A stretch of 64,000 bases of DNA. Origin: Aquabacter sp965279295. GTDB lineage: Bacteria; Pseudomonadota; Alphaproteobacteria; Rhizobiales; Xanthobacteraceae. This document shows positions 7,776 through 16,994 of the stretch, piece by piece. The stretch lies in assembly GCA_965279295.1 (NCBI GenBank), contig CBDIHQ010000016.1. One strand, written 5' to 3'. A program made the position numbers and the translations under genes. Positions within the stretch are counted from its first letter, which is position 1. Every line of letters starts with the position of its first letter. Under the pieces are notes generated by a model that was given only the letters and a program-made list of their open reading frames with translations, made no database searches and was not told the origin of the DNA.

Positions 7776-8756
7776 TCACTTGCCCACGGCGAAGTCGCTG
7801 GTCGGGGCGGTGAAATTGCCGTGGATAATGAACGGACTAAAGCGCCGGGAAATGTCCACCGCGCAGCCGATCACCTCGCGCTGCACGGCATCGAGATGGC
7901 GCTGGTCGGCCCGCTCGGCCGGGATGGCGACAGCAACCGCTCCGATCACCGCGCCGACACTGTCGCGGAAGGCGGTGCCGATGCCCACGACCCCCTCCTC
8001 GAACTCCTCGTCTTCGATGGCGAAACCATAGCGCCGGATCTGCCGCAGGCTTTCCAGCAGGTCGCCTAACCCATTGATTGTCTTTGATGTGAGCGGCTGG
8101 AGACCGTGTTCACCGACCACCCGTGCCACCTGCATTTCCGGCAGCCAGGCGAGGATGGCTTTGCCCACCGCGGTCGCGTGGGCGGCGTTCTCGATGCCCT
8201 CGCGGCGGATCTCCGCTTCGCCGAAGCGCGGGCAGGGCAAAGCGGTGAGGATGGAGAGGGTGGTGCCGTCCATCACGGCGAGGTGGGCGGCCTCGCGGGT
8301 GCGCTCGTTCAGTCGTTTCAGGTAGGGCAGGGCCTCGCCGATGAAGTCGAATTGGCTGGCGCGCATGCGGGCCAGTTCCATGATGCGCGGGCCGGCGAGA
8401 TAGGTCCGGCTTTTCGGGTTCCGCGCCACATAACGCCGTGCCACCAAGGTGTTAAGGAGATGATGGCAGGTCGAGGCGCTGAGGCCCATGAGGGCGGCGA
8501 TGTCCTGAAGCTTCATCTCGTCCGCCGATGCGGAGAGCATTTCCAGGAGCTGAAGCGCGCGGTCCACCGACTGGGTGACGCCCTTCTCCGACTTGCCCAG
8601 AAGGGGGGCGGGAATCAAGGCGGGCTCTGGGTTTCGGGCGGTTTCTTGGGTGGGGTCCAGGTCGAGGTTGAAGGTGTGGCGCAGGACGCTGATGTCGGCC
8701 GGCTCAAGGCGCTGGGAGGCCTGGCGGCGATGTGTCAGCCGGGGTTCGGAGGCCAT
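7776..8756 (-). CDS. IclR-family transcriptional regulator
   Basis: 326 aa. A long, probably disordered N-terminus (about 1-55) precedes the winged HTH (VTQSVDRALQLLEMLSA..., about 60-120) and the IclR effector-binding domain (about 135-315), with family landmarks HATAVGKAILAWLP and YGFAIEDEEFEEGVVGIGTAF. The start lies 3 bp past the stop of the MFS gene on the same strand, so the two are probably co-transcribed. A later start near the HTH cannot be excluded. It likely controls the MFS/amidohydrolase genes upstream or the divergent operon at 11.6 kb. Confidence 0.9.
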   Translation of the reverse strand: MASEPRLTHRRQASQRLEPADISVLRHTFNLDLDPTQETARNPEPALIPAPLLGKSEKGVTQSVDRALQLLEMLSASADEMKLQDIAALMGLSASTCHHLLNTLVARRYVARNPKSRTYLAGPRIMELARMRASQFDFIGEALPYLKRLNERTREAAHLAVMDGTTLSILTALPCPRFGEAEIRREGIENAAHATAVGKAILAWLPEMQVARVVGEHGLQPLTSKTINGLGDLLESLRQIRRYGFAIEDEEFEEGVVGIGTAFRDSVGAVIGAVAVAIPAERADQRHLDAVQREVIGCAVDISRRFSPFIIHGNFTAPTSDFAVGK

Positions 8757-8759
8757 GGC

Positions 8760-9956
8760 TCAGGCCGGGGAATTGGACGGCGCGGGGATCGCCGCCTCGG
8801 CTTTCGCGAGCCGCGACTGAACCAGTAAGGCTATGGCGCACAAGGCAAATCCGGCGATGCTCACGCCGGTCCATTCACCCACATTCCAGGCATAGGCGCC
8901 GATCCCCGTGCCCACCGCCGCGCCCAGAAAGCGGGTGACCATGTACACGGTGTTGAGGCGGCTGATTGCGGTGGCATCCAGGTGGTAATTGCGGTTCATA
9001 CTGCTGACGTGGCTCACCTGCATGCCAAGATCGAGAAGGATAATCCCCGGTATCAACCCCCAGATCGTGCCCCCCAACGCCATGAAGGTCAGGAACGAGG
9101 CGGCCATCAGCGCGCCGCTCGCCATGAGGATGACGGTCGGCTTCATCCGGTCCGACAGCCGCCCCGCCGCCGGGGCCGCAAGCACACCGCAGGCGCCCAC
9201 CAGCGCGAGGGCACCGGCGACGTCGCTGCCGTAGTGCTGGGGCAGTGCCGCGAGGTGGAAGGCGAGGGTGGTCCAAAACACGCTGAAGGCGCCGAACTGA
9301 AGCGCGGCGGCGATGGAGGTGATGCGCAGCACCGGGTGGAGGCGCCAGAGGCGGCCGAGAGAGACGAACAATTCGCCATAGGAGCCGCTGAACTTCGGCG
9401 GGGAGCGCGGCAGCATCAGCGCCAGCACGACGATCAGCACCAGCATGACGCCGGCGGCGATGTGATAGACCGCCTGCCAGCCGAGAAGGTCGGCGATGGT
9501 GCCGCTGACGAAGCGCGAGAGTAGGATGCCGAGCAGCAGCCCGGCCATCACCAGCCCCACCGCCCCGCCGCCCTCGCCCTTTGGCGCGAGTTGCGACACG
9601 AAGGGGGGGAGGATCTGCGGCACCATGCTGGTGAAGCCGATGCCGAAGCCCGCCGCGATCAACAGGCCGATGGTCGGCGCGTGGGCAAACGCGATGAGCG
9701 CCAGCGCGGAGAGCCCAAGCATCACCAGGATCAGCGAGCGCCGCTCCACCATGTCGCCGAGCGGCAGCAGCACCAGCATGCCGATGGCGTAGCCGAGCTG
9801 GGTGGCCAGCGCGACCCAGCTGGCCCAGGCATCGCTTGCCGAGAACACCTGGGCGAATTCCGCCAGCAGCGGCTGGCAGTAATAATTGTTGGCGACCACG
9901 ATGCCCGCGGTCACTGCCATGACCCAGACCATGGGGCCCTGAACCGAGCGTTTCAT
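8760..9956 (-). CDS. MFS transporter
   Basis: 398-aa membrane transporter with about 12 hydrophobic segments; the first (MVWVMAVTAGIVVANNYYCQPLL) is near the N-terminus. The A-motif loop appears as GDMVERRSLIL and a second copy as GRLSDRMKPTVIL. The start was set at the ATG at 9956 (MKRSVQGPM) because the upstream in-frame extension is Arg/Pro-rich and not membrane-like. It resembles the YnfM/inner-membrane arabinose-efflux-like MFS branch; the substrate is unknown. Lies between an amidohydrolase gene and an IclR regulator, suggesting export or uptake of a related compound. Confidence 0.87.
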   Translation of the reverse strand: MKRSVQGPMVWVMAVTAGIVVANNYYCQPLLAEFAQVFSASDAWASWVALATQLGYAIGMLVLLPLGDMVERRSLILVMLGLSALALIAFAHAPTIGLLIAAGFGIGFTSMVPQILPPFVSQLAPKGEGGGAVGLVMAGLLLGILLSRFVSGTIADLLGWQAVYHIAAGVMLVLIVVLALMLPRSPPKFSGSYGELFVSLGRLWRLHPVLRITSIAAALQFGAFSVFWTTLAFHLAALPQHYGSDVAGALALVGACGVLAAPAAGRLSDRMKPTVILMASGALMAASFLTFMALGGTIWGLIPGIILLDLGMQVSHVSSMNRNYHLDATAISRLNTVYMVTRFLGAAVGTGIGAYAWNVGEWTGVSIAGFALCAIALLVQSRLAKAEAAIPAPSNSPA

Positions 9957-10017
9957 GGCAACTCGCAATCCGTGAGCGAAACAAGGCCCCGCGAGCGGGA
10001 CCACGAGGGGCGTTACC

Positions 10018-11457
10018 TCACCAGGCGAGCGTAGGGAACCCCGCATCGGAGAGCAGGCGCCGGCCGCGCGCGCCGATCTCGTCGGCAAGGCCGGCCGGAG
10101 CGGCGACGCCGAGGAGGCGGCCCTTTTCCTTGCGCAGTTCGCCGTCGATAAACACGCTGTCGACGTTTCCGGCGTGGGCGAACATCACCGCTGCATCCAC
10201 CGGGTTCAGCGCCGGTGCCATGTTCATGTCGTCGCGGCGCAGCAGCACGATGTCCGCCTTCTTGCACGGTGTGAGCGAGCCGATGGCGTGTTCGAGCCCG
10301 AGCACGTGAGCATTGTTGCGGGTGGCCCATTCCAGCGCCTCGAACGAGCGCACCGAGATGGTCTCGGCGAGCCCGCCGCCGGTGCCGATCTGCTTGAGGT
10401 TCTTCTTCTGATATTCCGCCGCGCTGCCGCCGGCGTCGCTGTCCAGTTCGGCCTGTATCGCCATGTTGTCGAACAGGCGCTGCACCATCAGGCTGATGCG
10501 CATGGTGTCGAACATCGATCCCGTGACCCCCGCCTCGGTGTCCGGGCCGATGGAGGGGCGCCCGCCGGCCGCGCTCACCCGGCCGATCAGGGGCGCCTTG
10601 GCGTGACCCTTGATCTCGACGATGGAGGTGGCGGTGATGGTCGCGCCCGCGTCCACCAGCAGCTTGATCTCGTCGTCGTCGATGTAGTTGGCATGGGCGA
10701 GATTGTGCTTGGCGCTGAGCAGGCCCTCGGCGGCGATCTGGCGGTAGCCGCCGGGCACCAGGCGGTTGGCGCGTCCCCACACATGGGCGCTGGAGAGCAG
10801 GTCGTATTCGCGCGCCAGGGCGAAATCTTCGCGGCACACCTCGATGGTCGCGTAGTCCGGCCCCAGGATGCACATGGCGAGGCCCAGCAAGGCGTCCTCG
10901 CTGGAGAACCGCCCGCGCCGCAGCCGTTCGATCTCCGAACGGGGGTGGGGGATTTCGGAGAACGGCCGTTCACCGGGCTTGGGCTTCGGCTTCACCGTGC
11001 CATGGCCGAACACGCCGCGAATGCCGGCGGCGGCGAGGCCGTCGATGGCGGCGTCGGTGTGCTCGGGCGTCGGGTTGTTATGGCACCAGTCGAACACCGT
11101 GGTGGTGCCGGCGTCGATCTGGCTCAGCGCGCCGGCATATTCGGACACGCGGATGTCGTCCGGGGTGAAGCGCGGCGCCGCGCCGGCATGGACGTAATTG
11201 TAATAATCCTGCCCCGCCCAATCGCTGCCGATGCCGCGCAGCACAGTCTGCCAGAGGTGGATATGGGCGTTGATCAGGCCGGGAATGACGATCATGCGGC
11301 TGGCGTCGACCACCTTGGCGTCATCGGCGGACAATTCGGGCGCGACGGCGAGGATGCGGTCTCCCTCGATCAGGATATCGCCTTTGCTCAGCAGCCCGAT
11401 CTCAGGGTCCATGCTGATGATCGCGCCCGATTTTATCAGGGTTCTATCGTTGCCCAT
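10018..11457 (-). CDS. Amidohydrolase-superfamily enzyme (SsnA / AtzA-TrzN / chlorohydrolase type)
   Basis: 479-aa metal-dependent hydrolase. The metal-binding HxH is at residues 65-67 (PGLINAHIHLWQTVLRG). The C-terminal composite-domain motif is IGSLTPCKKADIVLLRRDDMN, and a conserved His lies in LAHANYIDDDEIKLL. Members of this branch deaminate or dechlorinate purines, pyrimidines, triazines or adenosine analogues. ATG at 11457 (MGNDRTLIKSG) is preferred over an ATG 30 bp upstream that only adds MKLYRQWAGH. Transcribed away from the peptide-type ABC operon at 11661. The substrate is unknown; a cyclic N-compound fits the neighbourhood. Confidence 0.85.
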   Translation of the reverse strand: MGNDRTLIKSGAIISMDPEIGLLSKGDILIEGDRILAVAPELSADDAKVVDASRMIVIPGLINAHIHLWQTVLRGIGSDWAGQDYYNYVHAGAAPRFTPDDIRVSEYAGALSQIDAGTTTVFDWCHNNPTPEHTDAAIDGLAAAGIRGVFGHGTVKPKPKPGERPFSEIPHPRSEIERLRRGRFSSEDALLGLAMCILGPDYATIEVCREDFALAREYDLLSSAHVWGRANRLVPGGYRQIAAEGLLSAKHNLAHANYIDDDEIKLLVDAGATITATSIVEIKGHAKAPLIGRVSAAGGRPSIGPDTEAGVTGSMFDTMRISLMVQRLFDNMAIQAELDSDAGGSAAEYQKKNLKQIGTGGGLAETISVRSFEALEWATRNNAHVLGLEHAIGSLTPCKKADIVLLRRDDMNMAPALNPVDAAVMFAHAGNVDSVFIDGELRKEKGRLLGVAAPAGLADEIGARGRRLLSDAGFPTLAW

Positions 11458-11660
11458 GTGCCCTGCCCATTGCCGATATAATTTCACAATATCGAATTTA
11501 ATCCCTGCCTATTTATATGCCTCGCCTAATTACCCGTCAACTTTTGCGTATTGGCGTTGACATAGGGGGAGGTCATGGCATCTCATAAGAATGAAATTTC
11601 ATGTGGTGGAATTTCTAATTTCGCCGCGATGCCCCAGCGCTTCTGGAATGCGAGGTCGAG

Positions 11661-12578
11661 ATGGGTCCTTATGTGCTGAAACGGCTGGGCGTAGCGCTGC
11701 TTGTCCTCGCCGCCGTTTCGGTCATCACCTTCGCCTTGCTGCGCACCGCGGGGGACCCGGCGATCGCGCTCGCGGGCAATGATGCCGCCGCGGATGAAAT
11801 CCAGCGCATAAGGGTCGCCTTCGGCTTCGATCAGCCGCTTTACGTCCAGTACTGGCGCTGGCTGGTCAGCGTGCTCAACGGCAATCTCGGCTGGTCCAAT
11901 TATCTTCATCGCCCGGTCGCGGAAGTGATCGTCGAGCGGGCGCCGGTCACGGTGACTTTGGCGCTGTGCTCGGTCGCCTTCGCGATCGCCCTCGCCGTAC
12001 CTTTGGGCGTCCTCGCCGCGTGGCGGCCCAACACCGCCATTGACCGCATCGCGCTCGGCATCGCCGTGGTGGGGCAGGCGCTTCCCAATTTCTTTTTCGC
12101 GCTGATCCTCATCGTGTTCTTCGGCGTGACGCTGCGTTGGCTGCCGATTTCCGGCGACGCCAAGTGGGCCAATTACGTCCTGCCCTCGATTGCGCTGGGG
12201 TATTATTCCGCCCCCGCCATCATGCGCCTGACCCGCGCGGGGATGATCGAGGTGCTGTCCGCCGACTATATCCGTGCCGCCCGCGCCAAGGGGGTGCGGG
12301 GGCCGCGCCTGCTGTTCAAGCATGCCCTGCGCAATGCCGCGATCCCGGTGGTGGCACTGACCTCCGTGCAATTGGGCCTGATGCTGGGCGGCTCCATCAT
12401 CGTGGAATCCGTGTTCTCGATGAACGGGCTCGGCCGCCTCGGCTGGCAGTCGATCCAGCGCACCGACCTGGAGATGATCCAGGCCCTGGTCCTCACCATT
12501 TCCGTCGCCTACCTGCTGCTCACCTTCCTGGCCGATATTTGCAACGGCTTCCTCGATCCGCGCCTTCGGCTCGGGTGA
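11661..12578 (+). CDS. ABC transporter permease, DppB/OppB-like
   Basis: 305-aa inner-membrane permease of the peptide/nickel transporter family. First membrane segment at residues 8-28 (LGVALLVLAAVSVITFALLR), followed by the typical DppB motif GDPA, and the EAA loop AARAKGVRGPRLLFKHALRN near residue 210. First gene of a run with DppC, DppD, DppF and DppA homologues (11661-16919). Family members import peptides, nickel, opines or glycosides, so substrate is not assigned. Confidence 0.91.
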   Translation: MGPYVLKRLGVALLVLAAVSVITFALLRTAGDPAIALAGNDAAADEIQRIRVAFGFDQPLYVQYWRWLVSVLNGNLGWSNYLHRPVAEVIVERAPVTVTLALCSVAFAIALAVPLGVLAAWRPNTAIDRIALGIAVVGQALPNFFFALILIVFFGVTLRWLPISGDAKWANYVLPSIALGYYSAPAIMRLTRAGMIEVLSADYIRAARAKGVRGPRLLFKHALRNAAIPVVALTSVQLGLMLGGSIIVESVFSMNGLGRLGWQSIQRTDLEMIQALVLTISVAYLLLTFLADICNGFLDPRLRLG

Positions 12579-12591
12579 TGAAAGCCCGCCC

Positions 12592-13503
12592 ATGTCGCTG
12601 ATGGAAACCCAAGCATTGGACGCGGCCTCGGGGCCGGAGCGCCTCGATACGCCGCTGCGGGTCATGGTGCGCAAGGCACTGCGGCATCCTGGCCTGCTGG
12701 CGGGAACGCTGGTCATTCTCGCCATGACCATCATCGCGGTGTTCGCGCCGCTGATCGCACCGCACGACCCCTATGTGCAGGATCTGTCGCGGCGGCTCAC
12801 GCCGCCGGTGTGGGACGCGCGGGGCAGTTGGGCGGCGCCCCTGGGCACCGACGCGCTCGGCCGTGATTATCTCTCCCGCCTGATCTGGGGCGCGCGGGTG
12901 TCCCTCGCCATCGGCTTCGGCGCCGCGCTGATCTCCGGGGTGATCGGCACGACGCTTGGCGTGTGCGCCGGCTATTTCGGCGGCAAGGTCGATCTGTTCG
13001 TGACCTTCCTCATCAATATCCGCCTCGCGCTGCCGGCCATGCTGGTGGCCCTCGCGGTGGTGGCGCTGGTGGGCGGCTCGCTGCACACGGTGGTTCTGGT
13101 GCTGGGGCTGCTGATCTGGGACCGCTTCGCCGTTGTCATGCGCAGCACCACCCAGCAATTGCGGGACCGCGACTATCTGGTTGCCGCGCGGCTGGCGGGG
13201 TGCAGCGCGGCCCGCATCATCCTCACCGAGGTCATGCCCAACCTGATGGCGTCCCTGATGGTGGTCGCGACCCTGGAGGTGGCCCACGCGGTGCTGCTGG
13301 AAGCCTCGCTCTCGTTCCTCGGCCTCGGCGTGCAGCCGCCCACCCCGTCCTGGGGGCTCATGGTGGCAGAGGGAAAGAGCAATATGTTCTCGCGGCCGTG
13401 GATCATCGCCATCCCCGGTCTCACGCTGTTTCTGCTGGTGTTCGCGGTCAATATGTTCGGCGACGGCCTGCGCGATGTCACGGCGCCGGAGGGCCGCTCA
13501 TGA
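12592..13503 (+). CDS. ABC transporter permease, DppC/OppC-like
   Basis: 303-aa partner permease. The N-terminal OppC_N region with one membrane segment (about 40-60) ends in IAPHDPYVQDLSRRL. The family landmark LGTDALGRDYLSRLIWGARVSL is near residues 84-105 and the EAA loop AARLAGCSAARIILTEVMPN near residue 198. Its stop overlaps the next ATG (ATGA at 13500). Confidence 0.91.
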   Translation: MSLMETQALDAASGPERLDTPLRVMVRKALRHPGLLAGTLVILAMTIIAVFAPLIAPHDPYVQDLSRRLTPPVWDARGSWAAPLGTDALGRDYLSRLIWGARVSLAIGFGAALISGVIGTTLGVCAGYFGGKVDLFVTFLINIRLALPAMLVALAVVALVGGSLHTVVLVLGLLIWDRFAVVMRSTTQQLRDRDYLVAARLAGCSAARIILTEVMPNLMASLMVVATLEVAHAVLLEASLSFLGLGVQPPTPSWGLMVAEGKSNMFSRPWIIAIPGLTLFLLVFAVNMFGDGLRDVTAPEGRS

Positions 13504-14528
13504 GCGGCCTCAGTGGAAGCGACCTAAGTGGACGCGGCCTTAGCGTGCGCGATCTCAAGGTGACGCTGCCGGTGGGGCGGCGCACGCTGAACGCGGTGCG
13601 CGGCGTGAGCTTCGATGTCGCCCCGGGCCGCACGCTCTGCCTCGTCGGGGAATCCGGCTGCGGAAAATCCATGACCGCGCTGGCGCTCATGGGCCTGCTG
13701 CCGCGCCAGGCAACGCGGCAGGCCGACGCCATGAGGTTCGCCGAGCTTGATCTTGCGGGAATGAGCGACCGGCGCTTCTCGAAGGTGCGCGGCCGGCGCA
13801 TCTCCATGATCTTTCAAGACCCGATGACCAGCCTCAACCCCTCCTACACAATCGGCAACCAACTGGAGGAAGCCTATCTCATCCATATGGGCGGGGGGCG
13901 GAAGGCGGCCACCGCGCGGGCCATCGAGATGCTCGGCAAGGTCGGGATCGCGGACCCGGAAAACCGGCTGACGCAATATCCCCACCAATTGTCCGGCGGC
14001 CTGCGCCAGCGCGTCATGATCGCCATGGGGCTGATGTGCGAGCCGGAATTGCTGATCGCGGACGAGCCGACCACCGCCCTGGACGTTCATGTGCAGGTGC
14101 AGATTTTGCGGGTTCTCGCGGACCTCCAGAAAGACCTCGGGCTCGCCATTCTTCTGATTACCCACGACCTCGGGCTTGTGGCGCGGTTCGCAGACGATGT
14201 GGCGGTGATGTATGCCGGGCGGATCGTCGAGAGCGGGCCCGTGGGGGCGGTGTTCGCGGCGCCCGCCCATCCCTATACCCGCGGCCTGCTGGATTGCATT
14301 CCCGTGCCCGGCGCGACCCAGCGCGGCGCACCTCTGGGGGCGATCCCCGGCATCGTGCCCTCGCTGCTGGGCGAGGTGCGCGGCTGCGCGTTCCGGGAGA
14401 GATGTCCCCATGTCATGCCACGCTGCGCCGATGAGGTGGACGTGCATGAACGGGGCGGCGGCCATGCCTATGAGTGCAACCTGCCGTTCGGGGCGGAACG
14501 TCTCGCCGTGATGGAGGGCCGCGCGTGA
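13500..14528 (+). CDS. ABC transporter ATP-binding protein, DppD/OppD-like
   Basis: 342-aa ATPase. Walker A GESGCGKS at residues 50-57, signature LSGGLRQRVMIAMGL, Walker B LLIADEPTTALD, switch His in LITHDLGLV. The C-terminal extension typical of OppD/DppD, with the Cys cluster GCAFRERCPHVMPRC, is present. Starts in a 4-bp overlap with the permease gene; the next gene begins with GTG overlapping this stop. Confidence 0.92.
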   Translation: MSGLSGSDLSGRGLSVRDLKVTLPVGRRTLNAVRGVSFDVAPGRTLCLVGESGCGKSMTALALMGLLPRQATRQADAMRFAELDLAGMSDRRFSKVRGRRISMIFQDPMTSLNPSYTIGNQLEEAYLIHMGGGRKAATARAIEMLGKVGIADPENRLTQYPHQLSGGLRQRVMIAMGLMCEPELLIADEPTTALDVHVQVQILRVLADLQKDLGLAILLITHDLGLVARFADDVAVMYAGRIVESGPVGAVFAAPAHPYTRGLLDCIPVPGATQRGAPLGAIPGIVPSLLGEVRGCAFRERCPHVMPRCADEVDVHERGGGHAYECNLPFGAERLAVMEGRA

Positions 14529-15340
14529 CGGGCGACGCCATCCTCGAGGTCAAGAACGTCTCGAAGATCTATTATGTGCGCCGGCGCGGCAGCTTTCGCA
14601 CCACGCCGATCGCGGCGGTGAAGGACGTTTCGCTGGCGGTGCCACGCGGCGGGGTGGTGGGCATCGTCGGCGCCTCGGGCAGCGGCAAGACCACGCTCTC
14701 CAAGATATTGCTGGGACTAGAGGCGCCGACCTCCGGGGAGGTGCTGCTCGCCGGACGCGCCACACGCGACCTCAGCCGGCTGGAGATGGCGGCGCTGGTG
14801 CAGCCGATCTTCCAAGACCCCTATCTCTCCCTGAACCCGCGCAAGACCGTGTCCTCCATCATCAGCCTGCCGCTGCGGGTGCGCGGCAGCGATGTCACAG
14901 CCGAGATCGCGCGCAAGGTGACTGACATCATGGAACTGACCGGCCTGCCGCGCCGGCTCGCCGGGGCCTATCCCAGCCAATTGTCCGGCGGTCAGCGCCA
15001 GCGCGTCGCCATTGCGCGGGCGTTGGTGGCGCGCCCGCAGGTGGTGGTGTGCGACGAGCCGACCTCCGCCCTCGACGTCTCGGTGCAGGCGCAGATTCTC
15101 AACCTGCTTCAGGACCTGCGGCGGGAACTGGGGCTCACCTATGTTCTCATCAGCCATAACCTTGCCGTGGTGGAGCATCTCGCGGACGAGGTGCTGGTCA
15201 TGAACCAGGGCGAAGTCGTCGAGCGCGGCAGCGTGGACGATGTGTTCGCCCGGCCCGCCCATCCCTACACGCGGATGCTGCTGGCCTCCGTTCTCACGCC
15301 CGATCCGTCGCTGGGGCTGCCCGATCTCGTGCCCGGCTGA
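14525..15340 (+). CDS. ABC transporter ATP-binding protein, DppF/OppF-like
   Basis: 271-aa second ATPase of the peptide-type importer. Walker A GASGSGKT, signature LSGGQRQRVAIARAL, Walker B VVVCDEPTSALD, switch His in LISHNLAVV. The start is the GTG at 14525 (VTGDAILEVKNV), which overlaps the upstream stop as GTGA; the in-frame extension upstream lies entirely inside the previous gene. C-terminus short for OppF but complete through the ATPase core. Confidence 0.9.
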   Translation: MTGDAILEVKNVSKIYYVRRRGSFRTTPIAAVKDVSLAVPRGGVVGIVGASGSGKTTLSKILLGLEAPTSGEVLLAGRATRDLSRLEMAALVQPIFQDPYLSLNPRKTVSSIISLPLRVRGSDVTAEIARKVTDIMELTGLPRRLAGAYPSQLSGGQRQRVAIARALVARPQVVVCDEPTSALDVSVQAQILNLLQDLRRELGLTYVLISHNLAVVEHLADEVLVMNQGEVVERGSVDDVFARPAHPYTRMLLASVLTPDPSLGLPDLVPG

Positions 15341-15377
15341 CCAGCGCCATCCAGTGTTCAAGAAGAGGGGAAGACCG

Positions 15378-16919
15378 ATGATCCTGAAGAGAGCCATGTG
15401 GGCATTCGCTCTGCTGCTCGCCGCGCTCGGGCTCGCCCCGGACGCGCGCGCCGACAAGGCGCACGACACCCTGGTCTGGTCCACCGAGCGCGAATTGAAC
15501 GTGCCGCTGGTGTGGTGGGATTCGGTGGTCGAGGTGGCGGCGATGATGCACTTGATGTGCGACACGCTGGTCTACCGCGACCCCGACGATTATTCCTACA
15601 AGCCGCTGCTCGCCAAGTCCTGGACCTGGGTCGACGACAAGACCCTGGAATTCAAGCTGCGGGACGACGTGAAATTCCATGACGGCACGCCCTTCACCGC
15701 GAACGATGTCGCCGCCACCTACAACGCCTTGCTCAATCCCGACGCCAAGGTGCTGAACGCGGCGCTGATCAATTGGATGAGCAGCGTGGAGGCGGTGGAC
15801 CCCACCACGGTGCGCATCAAGATGAAGGCGCCGTTCCCCGCCGCGCTGGAATTCCTCTCCGGCACCCGCATGGGCATCCTGCCCGCCAAGAGCTGGGAGA
15901 ACCTGCCCAAGAACGCCAGCGGCCAGACCATCTACACCGGCATCAAGCCGATCGGCACCGGGCCGTATGTGTTCGACAAGTTCGTCGCCGGCCAGACCAT
16001 GGAACTGGTGAAGAACAAGGCTTACTTCAACGGAGCGAAGGGCCAGCCCTCGATCAACCGGCTGGTGTTCAAGACCATTCCCGACCAGGAGACCCGCATC
16101 GCCGAGCTGATGGTGGGCAATATCGACTGGATCACCGACGTACCCCACGACAAGGTCGCCGAGCTGAAGGCCATGCCTGACATCGCCGTGGTCGAAGGCG
16201 CGGACATGCGGGTCGGCTATCTCCAGTTCGACGTGATCGGCCGCGAGGGCGAGACGCCGGTGAAGAACCTGAAGGTGCGCCAGGCCATCGCCCATGCCAT
16301 CGACCGGGGCGCGATCGCCAAGAACCTGATCGGCGGCGGGGCGATGGTGATGAATGCCGCCTGCTACCCCACCCAGGTCGGCTGCACCGACGACGTGCAG
16401 ACCTACGCTTACGACCCTGCGAAGGCCCGCGCCCTGCTGAAGGAGGCGGGCTATCCCAATGGCTTCAGCATCGACATCTACGCCTATCGCGACAAGGAAT
16501 ATGCCGAGGCGGTGATCGGCTATCTCAAGGCCGTGGGCATCCAGGCGAAGCTGAATTTCCTGCAATACGCCGCCCTGCGCGACAAGGTGCAGAAGGAGGG
16601 CGTGCCGCTGACGCTGCTGCTGTGGGGCTCCTCGGGCCTCAACGACGCCTCGGCCTTCGTCAGCGTGTGGTTCAAGCACGGCCCCGACGATCTGTGCCGC
16701 GACCCGGACGTGAAGGCGTCGCTCGATGCCGCCGACAAGGAGATGGACCCCGCCAAGCGCAAGGATTTCTACAAGGCCGCGCTCCAGAAGATCCAGTCGA
16801 ACCTGTGCTGGCTGCCGATGTATTCCTATTCCAAGGCCTACGCCTATGCCGCCGGCATGGAGTTCAAGCCCACCGCCGACGGCTTCCCGCTGTTCTACCT
16901 CGCCAAATGGAAGAAATGA
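15378..16919 (+). CDS. ABC transporter substrate-binding protein, DppA/OppA-like (family 5)
   Basis: 513-aa periplasmic binding protein. The ATG at 15378 follows GAAGAGGGGAAGA and opens a Sec signal (MILKRAMWAFALLLAALG, cleavage near ARADKA, residues 23-26). Family-5 landmarks: LAKSWTWVDDKTLEFKLRDD and VKFHDGTPFTANDVAATYN. It binds the ligand for the two permeases and two ATPases encoded just upstream; having the binding protein last in the operon is less common than first. Ligand unknown (peptide, opine or similar). Confidence 0.9.
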   Translation: MILKRAMWAFALLLAALGLAPDARADKAHDTLVWSTERELNVPLVWWDSVVEVAAMMHLMCDTLVYRDPDDYSYKPLLAKSWTWVDDKTLEFKLRDDVKFHDGTPFTANDVAATYNALLNPDAKVLNAALINWMSSVEAVDPTTVRIKMKAPFPAALEFLSGTRMGILPAKSWENLPKNASGQTIYTGIKPIGTGPYVFDKFVAGQTMELVKNKAYFNGAKGQPSINRLVFKTIPDQETRIAELMVGNIDWITDVPHDKVAELKAMPDIAVVEGADMRVGYLQFDVIGREGETPVKNLKVRQAIAHAIDRGAIAKNLIGGGAMVMNAACYPTQVGCTDDVQTYAYDPAKARALLKEAGYPNGFSIDIYAYRDKEYAEAVIGYLKAVGIQAKLNFLQYAALRDKVQKEGVPLTLLLWGSSGLNDASAFVSVWFKHGPDDLCRDPDVKASLDAADKEMDPAKRKDFYKAALQKIQSNLCWLPMYSYSKAYAYAAGMEFKPTADGFPLFYLAKWKK

Positions 16920-16994
16920 GCCGGACCAGGGGGCGCCTGCGGGGATGATGTCTGCCATCATCCCCGCCCGGATTCGCCCACCCGAGGCTTTGAC

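Noticed and set aside
11557..11562. TTGACA before the peptide ABC operon at 11661
   Set aside because: No acceptable -10 hexamer at 16-18 bp; too weak to report as a promoter.
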